This document shows, piece by piece, positions 51,178 through 59,213 of a DNA stretch of 64,000 bases (its first letter is position 1; every line of letters begins with the position of its first letter). The position numbers and the translations under genes are program-made. The notes beneath the pieces were generated by a model. It saw only the letters and a list, made by a program, of their open reading frames with translations, made no database searches and was not told the DNA's origin. The DNA is taken from positions 62,001 through 126,000 of the forward strand of contig PHBU01000013.1 of NCBI GenBank assembly GCA_002840685.1. Reading direction: 5' to 3'. The DNA is from Chloroflexi bacterium HGW-Chloroflexi-6. Its GTDB lineage: Bacteria > Chloroflexota > Anaerolineae > Anaerolineales > Villigracilaceae.

Positions 51178-52242
51178 TTAAGGATGTTTTTTGCCCTGCA
51201 AGATCATGATCTCGAACAGAGCCGGCCCGTGTTCAACGGTCTTGATCCCGTTCAGGTCGATCGATAATTCAAGGTTGGCGTTAAAGCGAAAGTAATACGG
51301 GTTGGCAAACAAACGGAGGATAAAGCGCTGCCAGGCCGGGAAAGTCAGCAGCAGGCTGACGCCTTCGATCAGTTTGGGCTGGCGCAGGCCAAGATGGATG
51401 GTATCTTTTCCGTTTTGCCAGTGGAAATCAACATCGCGCGGATAAGCGCGCCCCCCGGGATGGGGGGTGAAATCGGAGGCTTTCATCGTGAGCAATGCGC
51501 CATCACCGGTCAGGATCTGGTCACCTTTGGCAAGCATGAAGACCGGCATGCGGGTGTATCCATACTCTTTGGCGCCAATCTGCTCGACATAGATCAGGGT
51601 GTATTCGCCGATGTGGGCGCGACCCCAGTACCAGTGATCCATGACCTGGTTCAGGCCAACATTACCCCAGTTATGATCGTGATAACCCGTCCCTGTGACG
51701 CTGTGCGTTTGACCATCATAAGTCAGCGTGCCCTCGACCGTTCCATACGGGATGGACGGCAGCCAGGCAAAGTAATGCTCGAGATCGCCAAAATAAGATT
51801 TGCCTGCCCCCGGCCGCCAGGGCGGGACAACCCCGCGAAAGGTCAGGTCCGCGGCAATACCTTCCAGTTCAACGTGAAGTTGGTAGGTATGCAAATCGCC
51901 TTTTGTCCAGTTTGGGCCGATGCGCACATCGCAGGTTTCTTTGGCTGCCTGAAACTGTTCCGGCGAAAAAATGGGAAATTGAGCAATCTTTGTGCCATCG
52001 GGGCGGGTAATGGTCAGCGATACGTTTGGCTTGAGCGGCCCGCTTCGCTCCAGAATGGGCTTGGTTGCAAAAACGATGACGGCGGTCGAGTGGTCGTCAA
52101 AATGGGCGTCAAAATACCACCATTCAAATGAACCTGGGCCAGTCTCGGCCCGCTGACCGTCTTCCCATTCGGCGATCGAAGCGCCAAGCCCTTCGCGGGC
52201 AAGAAACTCAGGGGTTACGCCAAAAATCACAGGTTTTGTCAT
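51178..52242 (-). CDS. CrtC/AttH-like lipocalin-type protein
   Basis: This 354-aa protein has the pattern of the CrtC (hydroxyneurosporene hydratase) and AttH family: FEWWYFDAHFDD near residue 40, TVEGTLTYDGQTHSVTGTGY followed by HDHNWGN in the middle, and WYWGRAHIGEYTLIYVEQ. Two lipocalin-like domains are expected. No carotenoid genes are in the window, so the CrtC reaction cannot be assumed. It overlaps the DUF1786 gene by one nucleotide (TGATG). Confidence 0.8.
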   Translation of the reverse strand: MTKPVIFGVTPEFLAREGLGASIAEWEDGQRAETGPGSFEWWYFDAHFDDHSTAVIVFATKPILERSGPLKPNVSLTITRPDGTKIAQFPIFSPEQFQAAKETCDVRIGPNWTKGDLHTYQLHVELEGIAADLTFRGVVPPWRPGAGKSYFGDLEHYFAWLPSIPYGTVEGTLTYDGQTHSVTGTGYHDHNWGNVGLNQVMDHWYWGRAHIGEYTLIYVEQIGAKEYGYTRMPVFMLAKGDQILTGDGALLTMKASDFTPHPGGRAYPRDVDFHWQNGKDTIHLGLRQPKLIEGVSLLLTFPAWQRFILRLFANPYYFRFNANLELSIDLNGIKTVEHGPALFEIMILQGKKHP

Positions 52243-53423
52243 CAGGACTCCAATTCCCAGGGGGCGATTCCGGTTTTCCCCTGGAGTGATTTACGGATGG
52301 GCTCATTCAGTTCGGGCAGCAAATCTGCTGCGGCGGCCAGCATGCCAAAGTTGCCGGAAAGCATCATGTCGCCAAAGGGAACGGCAAAATAAGGATGAAG
52401 GCTGAAGGAGGAAGGTTGAATCACACCTTGAAACAGCGAACGGCGCGGGCCGGTGACGGCAATCTGCCAGTCTGGGGTGTCCAGCTCGAGCGGATGGTCC
52501 CCGTAAACGAGCGCGCCGTGGCCCATATCGTCGAAGATAGTTTGATGGGTCAGCGAGCCATCGGCCAGGGCGCGGATATACCCTTCCAGTTTGGGACGGT
52601 CAATTTCGCCGGTGTGATGCTCAAAGACACCTTCAACCCCGGCAAAAACACCGGGGCCTCCACCCTCCCCGAGTCGAAAAGCCAGGCAGTGAAAGTTGCC
52701 GAGGTTGACAATAATCTTGCGCGGGCGGGCCGAGACGACCGGGTCAAAACCCGCCCCGAGGATGGCGGCAGGGGCGGTGTCCATGACGATCAGCGGGGCG
52801 TCGAGATCTTTGGCCGAATCAGCCACGGCTTGCAGGCGGGTCATGATCGGCGGAACATCGTCTGAGAGAAAGGCGAACGAGGACAGGGCGTTCTTCGCCT
52901 TGATACGCTCGTCGAGATAGTCAAAGCGGAACTGGCGGTCGGAGAATCCCGGCGGGGCATCGCCGTGATCGAAGACCGCCACGCAAACCGCAGCCAGGTT
53001 GGTCAGCGGGATGCCGAAGCGCGAGAAGGTTTCAGCGATGAGCGGGAAATCAAAATCACGGAGTTCGATGTGTTGAACTGCGCCACTCAGGGCTAGAGCT
53101 TCATCATCGGAAACGATCTTGATGCCCATTTTTTCAACTTTGGCGGGTTCGTCATCCAGGGTTTTGGAGGCTTCGGGCGTGGCATAGGTCGGGATGCCGG
53201 CAGAGGCGTGATCGCGGGCGGCCCAGGCCGAGGGGCCGCCTCCCATCAGTTTGCCGGTTAACAGGATCGGGGTGCGGAGCCGCGTCGCTTCTTTTATTTG
53301 GCGGTGAATCATCATCGTCGGCGATGGAATGACCAGCTTGAAGCCGTTCTCCATATCCAGGTTTGAATCGAAAAGAAAAATATCTTGGGTGCCAGTACCA
53401 ATATCAACAGTAAGAATTTTCAT
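52242..53423 (-). CDS. DUF1786 protein, ASKHA-like
   Basis: This 393-aa protein begins MKILTVDIGTGTQDIFLFDS, a phosphate-binding loop of actin/sugar-kinase-like ATPases. It continues with LLTGKLMGGGPSAWAARDH, FDHGDAPPG, KIIVNLGNFHCLAFRL, EHHTGEI and GDMMLSGNFGMLAAAADL. This matches DUF1786, whose function is not known. The segment encoded near 52390-52430 is purine-rich and repeat-like but in frame. It overlaps the small membrane protein gene upstream by ATGA. Confidence 0.82.
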   Translation of the reverse strand: MKILTVDIGTGTQDIFLFDSNLDMENGFKLVIPSPTMMIHRQIKEATRLRTPILLTGKLMGGGPSAWAARDHASAGIPTYATPEASKTLDDEPAKVEKMGIKIVSDDEALALSGAVQHIELRDFDFPLIAETFSRFGIPLTNLAAVCVAVFDHGDAPPGFSDRQFRFDYLDERIKAKNALSSFAFLSDDVPPIMTRLQAVADSAKDLDAPLIVMDTAPAAILGAGFDPVVSARPRKIIVNLGNFHCLAFRLGEGGGPGVFAGVEGVFEHHTGEIDRPKLEGYIRALADGSLTHQTIFDDMGHGALVYGDHPLELDTPDWQIAVTGPRRSLFQGVIQPSSFSLHPYFAVPFGDMMLSGNFGMLAAAADLLPELNEPIRKSLQGKTGIAPWELES

Positions 53424-53707
53424 TTTTTACGTTTTTCCAACTGAGAAGCAATAAATTGCACGAGCGCCATGCCGATCCAGACCAGTGAAGTCACGAACAT
53501 GAACGGGATGAAAACCATCAGCGCCCAGAACATTTCACCCCGCGCATATTCCCACCAGGTGCAGGGCAACTGGCTGCCGTTGAGATCGTTGCAAATGCCT
53601 TGCCAATGTTGGGCCGTTGATACCAGCCCTATTACCGGAACGGCCAGGCAGAGCAGCAGGGCAATGCCCAGGAAGAGCAATTTGATGATGCGAATTGTGC
53701 GGTTCAT
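53420..53707 (-). CDS. Small two-helix membrane protein
   Basis: This 95-aa protein has two hydrophobic helices (about 9-31 and 56-85), with a short external loop containing two Cys (GICNDLNGSQLPCTWW) that could form a disulfide. The function is unknown. It is translationally coupled (ATGA) to the DUF1786 gene. Confidence 0.65.
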   Translation of the reverse strand: MNRTIRIIKLLFLGIALLLCLAVPVIGLVSTAQHWQGICNDLNGSQLPCTWWEYARGEMFWALMVFIPFMFVTSLVWIGMALVQFIASQLEKRKK

Positions 53708-53780
53708 ACGAATAGTTTACCGGATTTTCTGGCAATTAACCTGCCAGGAATGAAAAACAGAATATCCAACAACAGGCAAA

Positions 53781-53814
53781 AAAACAGTTCCCGGCACAAA
53801 CACACCGGGAACTG
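53781..53814 (-). terminator. Terminator of the peroxiredoxin gene
   Basis: CAGTTCCCGG (53785-53794) pairs with CCGGGAACTG (53805-53814). On the minus strand a T7 tract follows. It lies 23 nt after the peroxiredoxin stop, and shows that transcription is expected to run through the internal UGA. Confidence 0.88.
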
Positions 53815-53837
53815 ACAATCTTCACAATTTTTCAGGC

Positions 53838-54551
53838 TTACTTTTCCATCTTCGGGTTCCAGACTTCCCAAACCTTGCCAACCAGAGCCGGGCCAGGCTT
53901 GAGGGTCAGCTCGCCAGGCTCCCAACCGGCAGGAGTGGCTTCCTTGCCACCCGAGGCGCGCACAAGCTGGAAGGCCTGCACCTGACGAATGGTTTCAGCA
54001 AGCTTTCGACCAACCGGCGGGGTCATGACTTCCATACTCTGGATGACGCCATCCGGATCGATGATAAAGCGTCCGCGCAGCTCGATGCCCTGGTTCTCGT
54101 CCCAAACGCCATAGGCGCGGCCGACATTGCCGGCCTGGTCCGAAGCCATGTGGAAGGGAACGCCACCGTCCACCATTTTGACCAGTTCGTGGTCATTCCA
54201 CATTTTATGCACAAAGTGACTGTCAACACTGACCGAAATGACCTCAACCCCCAACTTTTGCAACTCAGCATATTTATCGGCGACCGCCGATACTTCAGTC
54301 GCTCAGACAAAGGTGAAATCACCCGGGTAGAAACAGACAAGAACCCACTTCCCGGCAAAATCCGAGAGTTTGACATTGGTAAAGCCGCCTTTGTAATAAG
54401 CCGGGGCGCTAAAATCGGGGGCTTTCTGCCCAACACGAGCGGTCATGGTCGTCTCCTTTTTCTGTATGGTTTGTTCGCCGGGTTGGCCTTTGGGCGCTTC
54501 GCCTTCGACCGTCCCGCTGACACGAGCGCATCCTTGCGGTTGTTCTGCCAT
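53838..54551 (-). CDS. Peroxiredoxin (AhpC/Prx1 type), predicted selenoprotein
   Basis: The minus-strand frame carries [28 protein letters not shown], then an in-frame TGA (54303-54305), then [32 protein letters not shown] and [17 protein letters not shown]. The frame is unbroken on both sides, and the TGA replaces the peroxidatic Cys of the family's FTFVCPTE motif, so it should be read as selenocysteine. A SECIS-like hairpin follows. The resolving Cys of the usual CPAGW is absent (ATPAGWEPG), which makes it a 1-Sec enzyme. It reduces peroxides. Two starts have good AAGGAG sites: 54551 (Sec83) and 54446 (Sec48, the canonical position). Confidence 0.88.
54275..54292 (-). promoter_or_regulatory. 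SECIS-like hairpin after the UGA codon
   Basis: On the minus strand the apical loop GGTC (54282-54285) begins after exactly 17 nt from the TGA. The stem is TATCGGC/GCCGATA (54286-54292 with 54275-54281), fully paired. Bacterial SECIS elements lie just after UGA, with a G-containing apical loop about 16-37 nt downstream, for SelB binding. It is also coding sequence. Confidence 0.75.
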
Positions 54552-54590
54552 AGAATCTCCTTTCAAGAGTCTGGATGCCGTACAAATTTA

Positions 54591-54596
54591 TTATAC
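54591..54596 (-). promoter_or_regulatory. -10 element of the peroxiredoxin gene
   Basis: A perfect TATAAT on the minus strand lies 40 nt before the ATG at 54551. The -35 region is poor (TTCCCT at 17 nt). Position supports transcription of the longer N-terminus. Confidence 0.5.
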
Positions 54597-54744
54597 GCTC
54601 TGTAATATTTCTAGGGAACTAGCGAATGTCACCATTTCGGGCGATTTAAAAAATCCAATGTCATCATCCCGCTGTCATCTCGCGCAGGCAAACTTTCTGA
54701 CCACACAGAAAAATTGCACTAACATAACAAAGGCTTGCGGGGTC

Positions 54745-54773
54745 TTGTCTTTCGTCTGAAAAGGGGCTAAACT
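54745..54773 (+). promoter_or_regulatory. Sigma-70 type promoter of the recombinase-fold gene
   Basis: TTGTCT (54745-54750), a 17-nt spacer and TAAACT (54768-54773). The ribosome binding site TAGGAG and ATG 54805 follow. Confidence 0.6.
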
Positions 54774-54804
54774 ATACGCAAGTGAACCCCTAGGAGAAAA
54801 GACA

Positions 54805-55704
54805 ATGGCTGAAACTTCTGTGGCAATTGCCCATATCACCGCCAACACAACCCTGATCCCGACCATCAATGCTTACGAAATGTACCTGAACGACCAGGCG
54901 CGTTCCCCATACACGGTTAAAGCATTCATGTCTGACCTGCGCCTGCTGGCTTCGTACTTCCCCCCAGACCGCGCCCTCGGCGCAATTACGACCAGCGATC
55001 TGAATCAGTTTTTTGAGTGGATGAAGAACGAACGCGGTGTGCCTTGCTCGCCCAAAACCCTGGCGCGGCGCATCACCACCGTCAAATCTTTCTTCCGCTG
55101 GCTGCACCGCAACGGTATACTCATGCTCGACCCGGCCGAAAAAGTTGTCCAAAAATCGGCCATCAGCCCGCTGCCGCAAATACTCAGTTCAGACGAGATT
55201 CAGGCGATCTTGCTGGCCGCCGATCGTTACCGGCGCAAATCCAAACCCGATGCGCGCCCCTATACCTTGCTGGCGCTGCTGCTGACGACCGGCATCAAGA
55301 AGAGCGAATGCCTGGGCATTCACCTGAACCACATCGACCTTGAAGCGCCCAACGGCCCGCTGGTTTTCATCCGTTATGCCAGCCCGACCAATCGTTACAA
55401 GGAACGAAAACTGATCTTGAGCGACGAATGGATCCCCGCCTACGAAGAGTATGTCAGCCAATATAATCCGCTCGACAAGCTCTTCCCCTGGTCGCCGCGC
55501 CGCCTCGAGTACCTGCTCGAAGACATCGGCAGCGACGCCGGCCTTGACAAACACCTTTCCTTCGATATGTGCCGCTGGACTTATGCGCTGAGCGAGTACC
55601 AGCGCGGCACGGATGTCGATGCCATTCGCCAGAACCTGGGCGTTTCCAAAATCCAGTGGCGCGAGTTGAATATGAAACTCAGGCAGTTGGCCGGTCAGGC
55701 TTAA
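54805..55704 (+). CDS. Tyrosine-recombinase-fold protein lacking catalytic residues
   Basis: This 299-aa protein has an N-terminal SAM-like core-binding domain (about 15-110: INAYEMYLNDQARSPYTVKA, LARRITTVKSFFRWLHRNG) and a C-terminal recombinase fold. The catalytic pattern is eroded. Box I reads LTTGIKKSECLGIHLNHID with Lys for the first Arg. The HxxR region reads SFDMCRWTYAL with only its Arg kept. The end LGVSKIQWRELNMKL lacks the nucleophile Tyr. It is unlikely to recombine DNA and may be a DNA-binding structural or regulatory protein. It has its own promoter and terminator, so it is not obviously a relic. Confidence 0.8.
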   Translation: MAETSVAIAHITANTTLIPTINAYEMYLNDQARSPYTVKAFMSDLRLLASYFPPDRALGAITTSDLNQFFEWMKNERGVPCSPKTLARRITTVKSFFRWLHRNGILMLDPAEKVVQKSAISPLPQILSSDEIQAILLAADRYRRKSKPDARPYTLLALLLTTGIKKSECLGIHLNHIDLEAPNGPLVFIRYASPTNRYKERKLILSDEWIPAYEEYVSQYNPLDKLFPWSPRRLEYLLEDIGSDAGLDKHLSFDMCRWTYALSEYQRGTDVDAIRQNLGVSKIQWRELNMKLRQLAGQA

Positions 55705-55728
55705 GTCACAATACCATTTTTCATATAT

Positions 55729-55757
55729 AAAAAAGCTCCCATCACGGGAGCTTTTTT
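55729..55757. terminator. Bidirectional terminator, overlaps the tilS stop
   Basis: AAGCTCCC (55733-55740) and GGGAGCTT (55746-55753) lie between an A-run and a T-run. The last codons of tilS are inside the right arm. Confidence 0.88.
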
Positions 55758-57121
55758 ATATCCAGCCTCAGCACCTGGCGCGTATTCTCTGTAACCTTGA
55801 AACGCTCGCCCATGCGCAGACCCGGGATCCAGGCAATCTCTTCCCCCACGCACACCACCGGCCAATGCTTTCTTAACCTTTTTGGGACTTTTAGATTCAC
55901 GAACAGATCGGAGAGCCGCACCGTTTGATGGGGCATGCCCAACTGCTCGAACCTGTCTCCAGAGCGGAACGGGCGCAGCGAGAGCTTGCCAGCCGTTAAA
56001 TCGGCATCCAGCGAAGCTGACCAGATGTCTGTGTGCTGCGACCAGTTGTCAGAAGTTGGCGTTCGATTTTCAGTGTTTAAGAGTTCGCAGGTTAAAACCC
56101 AGCCATGGCCAATCTCATTCCGTCCGGGGGCAAGCGCCAGCGGCTCGCGGATTTGCGGGCGGTTCTTGGGCAAGCCTGCTTCGCCGGTCGCCAGATACAG
56201 GGTATCTGCTTCAAGTATCGTCTTCAGCCCTCCGGCCAGATCCACAGGCTTGAGGCTGGCGGCTCGTTCGAGCGCGTCAAAATCGATATCGCGCAGACCG
56301 GGTTTCAGGGTAAAAGCGGCCCGTCGGAACAGGGTACGCCGCAGGGCTGCTGACATTTCGCGCAGTTGAAGCAGGTCGAAGGCGACAAATCCCTTGCCAG
56401 AGGCCGTAACAACCCTTACCCAGACCGCGTTGGTCAGTTCGTTGAGCAGCTCATAATCGCCTTGCAACGCCAGGGCGTTTTTGGCCAGCGATTGTTTGAT
56501 CTGCGGGTTATAGCTTTCAAGCAGGGGCAGCAGTTCATGGCGCAAACGGTTGCGGAAATAGGTTGTGTCGGCATTGCTGGCATCGGTCAGATACTGGATG
56601 CCGTTTTCACGGCAATAGGCTTCGGTTTGGGCGCGAGTCCAGTCGAGCAGGGGGCGCACCAGCGGGATTTCGGCGTCAAAAACGGGCAACAGGATGCGGG
56701 GCGGCATGCCTTTCAGCCCGGCAAGCCCCGCGCCGCGCAGGAAGTGCATCAGCACCGTCTCCGCCTGGTCGTCGGCCGTGTGACCGGTGGCGACAGCTTG
56801 TGCCCCGGCTTTGCGCGCTTCGCAGAACAGGAAGCGGTAACGCAGCTCCCGGGCCGCTTCTTCGATCGACAGGCCTTCGGCCCCGGCATGCGCCGCAACG
56901 TCAGCCGAATCGGTCACGAAGGGCAACCCCAACCCTTGGGCAATTTGCTGAACGTGAGCCACGTCTGCTTCCGCCTCGGGTCGCAAGCGATGATTAAACG
57001 AGGCCACAAGCAGCGGGTAGCCCGACCTGCGCAGGAAATGTAAAAGGGCCAAAGAATCTGCCCCGCCGGAAACCGCCACCACCAGCAACTCGTTCTGTTT
57101 TAATCCGCATTTTGCAAGCAT
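55742..57121 (-). CDS. tilS: tRNA(Ile)-lysidine synthase
   Basis: This 459-aa protein has the PP-loop VVAVSGGADSLALLHF near its start, ASFNHRLRPEAEADV, EGLSIEEAARELRY and VATGHTADDQAETVLM. The substrate-binding and C-terminal domains follow (QTVRLSDLFVNLKVPKRLRK then WPVV). It converts C34 of tRNA-Ile(CAU) to lysidine and is essential in most bacteria. I chose ATG at 57121; the longer open frame would run into the divergent gene at 57192. Confidence 0.93.
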   Translation of the reverse strand: MLAKCGLKQNELLVVAVSGGADSLALLHFLRRSGYPLLVASFNHRLRPEAEADVAHVQQIAQGLGLPFVTDSADVAAHAGAEGLSIEEAARELRYRFLFCEARKAGAQAVATGHTADDQAETVLMHFLRGAGLAGLKGMPPRILLPVFDAEIPLVRPLLDWTRAQTEAYCRENGIQYLTDASNADTTYFRNRLRHELLPLLESYNPQIKQSLAKNALALQGDYELLNELTNAVWVRVVTASGKGFVAFDLLQLREMSAALRRTLFRRAAFTLKPGLRDIDFDALERAASLKPVDLAGGLKTILEADTLYLATGEAGLPKNRPQIREPLALAPGRNEIGHGWVLTCELLNTENRTPTSDNWSQHTDIWSASLDADLTAGKLSLRPFRSGDRFEQLGMPHQTVRLSDLFVNLKVPKRLRKHWPVVCVGEEIAWIPGLRMGERFKVTENTRQVLRLDIKKLP

Positions 57122-57191
57122 GCAGGTATTAAACCACGTTTGCCGGCAGGAGGGGGTAAAATAGGGGAATTCTTGAAAGTGAGGGACATTC

Positions 57192-58223
57192 ATGGCCGCT
57201 GAAACCGCTTTAGTATTACGCCCAATGCGATTGGTTGAGTTATTGGACGCCGCTTTTCGCCTGTATCGACGCAACTTTTGGACCTTTGTGGGAATCATTG
57301 CACTGATACAAATTCCGGTTTCCCTGTTGAGCCTGTTACCACAAACTTTATTATTAAAGAGCCTCGACACATTGAACTCCGGGCAATTTTCTGCTGAATA
57401 TTTTATAGGGCTGGGCCTCAGCTTCCTGGTTGGGATCGTGCAATTCTTCCTGGTCAGCGGTGTTGCCACCCTAACGCTAACGCGCGCCATTCTCTCGGCC
57501 TATGTAGGAGAGAAAACCAGCGTTTTCCAATCTTTCTCGAACGCCTGGCCAGTACTGATGCGTTTCATGAGTGTACTCGTGCTGATCGGGCTCTTGATGG
57601 TTGTTTTTTATATCTGGCTGCTCATCCCATGCGTCGGCTGGTTCTCAGGGCTGGGAATTTTATTGACGCTTTCGGCGGCCGTTCTGCCTTTTACCGTTCC
57701 GATCGTCATTCTCGAACGACACAGTGCAACCGGGACGATTTCGCGATCCTGGGACCTGGTGCGGCGACGATTCTGGTGGGTGCTTGGCCTGATGGGGGTG
57801 CTGACCCTACTTAGCCTGGTCCTGACCGGCCCATCGATACTGCTAAGCTCGTTATCTCAGTCGGCTACACAGCTTGGGAGCCTGGGCAACCAGACCCTGA
57901 CCAATACCATCATCCAGAGCGTGGTTGGGGTGCTGGCTTCGATCATAATTCTGCCGTTGAATTATGCGGTTGTTGTGCTGGCGTATTTCGACCTGCGCAT
58001 CCGAACCGAAGGGATCGATCTTTTCGTAAGCGCCAACGAGAGCGAAGGTAAGCCAATCAGCCTGGCAGATATTGCCGAAATGCCCACGGTAAAACACGGC
58101 ACCAACCTGGTTAGCGGAACAGAGATCGGTTATTTTGTCATCCTGACCCTGGCCGCCGCCCTTTTATATGCCATCTTTCTGGGAGTGGTAATGCTGATAA
58201 TGGCCGGCAGTATGGCTCTTTAG
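57192..58223 (+). CDS. Membrane protein, first gene of the MoxR cluster
   Basis: This 343-aa protein has a charged N-terminus (LRPMRLVELLDAAFRLYRRN) and about six transmembrane helices, with PIVILERHSATGTISRSWDL in the middle. This resembles the membrane domain of glycerophosphodiester-phosphodiesterase-like or DUF7544-type proteins that accompany MoxR clusters. The last loop contains YFDLRIRTEGIDL, a motif shared by such proteins. A structural or transport role is unknown. The next gene begins 18 nt later. Confidence 0.75.
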   Translation: MAAETALVLRPMRLVELLDAAFRLYRRNFWTFVGIIALIQIPVSLLSLLPQTLLLKSLDTLNSGQFSAEYFIGLGLSFLVGIVQFFLVSGVATLTLTRAILSAYVGEKTSVFQSFSNAWPVLMRFMSVLVLIGLLMVVFYIWLLIPCVGWFSGLGILLTLSAAVLPFTVPIVILERHSATGTISRSWDLVRRRFWWVLGLMGVLTLLSLVLTGPSILLSSLSQSATQLGSLGNQTLTNTIIQSVVGVLASIIILPLNYAVVVLAYFDLRIRTEGIDLFVSANESEGKPISLADIAEMPTVKHGTNLVSGTEIGYFVILTLAAALLYAIFLGVVMLIMAGSMAL

Positions 58224-58241
58224 CCGACCTATTTCAAAGCG

Positions 58242-59213
58242 ATGAATACCCGTCGGTTAACCTGCCTGGTTTTTTTTGCGGTTCTAGGATTGCTCTGGAG
58301 CTGGTTTCCCGCGCGCGCCGGGGATGAAACCGGCGTGCTCAGCGAAACAGAATATTGGCAACTGGTGACCGAAAGCCAGTCAACGCTCAAGCAACTCAAG
58401 GCCAGCAGCGGGGGCAATCTTGACGAGCTGGAAAAATTGGCCGCGCGCTGGGAAACAGTCAACCAGGTACGCCTGGAAGACGGCAGCCTGATGTCAGTCG
58501 ATAGTTCTGGCTGGGTTGCACTAATGCGTGCCGAGCCAGCCGACCTGAACCTGTTGCAAGACTTGTTCGACGCGCTGGAAGCAGAACGGAACGTGTTTGA
58601 ACCCGCCAGCATGCCAGGCGAATCGCTCGAGATTTTGAAAGAAATCCTGGCGCGTCCCGAATACCAATCGCAAAACCGGATGCCCGACTGGTTGCAAAAA
58701 CTAATCGATCGCTTCTGGAACTGGTTGTTTGACTTGTTTGGAGACGAACAAGAAAAAACCATCGTGGTTGGTGGCCCGGCATTCGATTTCATAAGTTTCG
58801 CAGCATTCTTTCTGATCGCCGGGATCCTGGCCTATACCCTCAACAGCCTGTTCTCTGACTTTGTCAGCGAATCATCCCTGGAAGCCGAAGCCGCTCACGA
58901 GGAACCCCTCAGCGCGCGGATGGCTCTCAGTCGCGCCGAAACTCTCTCAAAACAAGGGGATTACCGCAGCGCAGTACGCTTCCTGTATATTTCCGCGCTA
59001 CTGATTCTGGATGAGCGCGGCTTGCTATTTTATGACCGCACCAAGACCAATCGCGAGTACTTACGCAATGTAGCAGACAATGCCAGGATCGCTGGTTTAC
59101 TCAGAGATGTGATCACCGTTTTCGACCGGGTCTGGTACGGCTTCCAGCCCATGGACGAAGAAACCTATCAACGCTATGCGGCCCAGGTGCGCGAGTTGGA
59201 GAACCTGCAATGA
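58242..59213 (+). CDS. DUF4129 membrane protein
   Basis: This 323-aa protein has an N-terminal signal segment, an external region (about 25-175), one helix (about 186-206) and a cytoplasmic C-terminal DUF4129 domain. That domain carries GDYRSAVRFLYISALLILDE, FYDRTKTNREYL and VITVFDRVWYGFQPMDEETY. DUF4129 occurs with MoxR ATPases and DUF58 proteins. It overlaps the next gene by ATGA. Confidence 0.88.
   Translation: MNTRRLTCLVFFAVLGLLWSWFPARAGDETGVLSETEYWQLVTESQSTLKQLKASSGGNLDELEKLAARWETVNQVRLEDGSLMSVDSSGWVALMRAEPADLNLLQDLFDALEAERNVFEPASMPGESLEILKEILARPEYQSQNRMPDWLQKLIDRFWNWLFDLFGDEQEKTIVVGGPAFDFISFAAFFLIAGILAYTLNSLFSDFVSESSLEAEAAHEEPLSARMALSRAETLSKQGDYRSAVRFLYISALLILDERGLLFYDRTKTNREYLRNVADNARIAGLLRDVITVFDRVWYGFQPMDEETYQRYAAQVRELENLQ

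Noticed and set aside
52385-52430. In-frame repeat insertion in the DUF1786 gene
   Set aside because: Purine-rich GGCTGAAGGAGGAAGG-like DNA is present, but no second copy is visible in the window and family alignment is needed.
53838-54566. Two separate short genes or a peroxiredoxin pseudogene
   Set aside because: The frame and family similarity are continuous across a single TGA at the catalytic position, and a SECIS-like hairpin follows. Chance disruption would rarely hit exactly that codon with that structure.
54805-55704. Active integrase marking a prophage or integrative element
   Set aside because: Catalytic residues are missing, and no phage, conjugation or attachment sequences are nearby.
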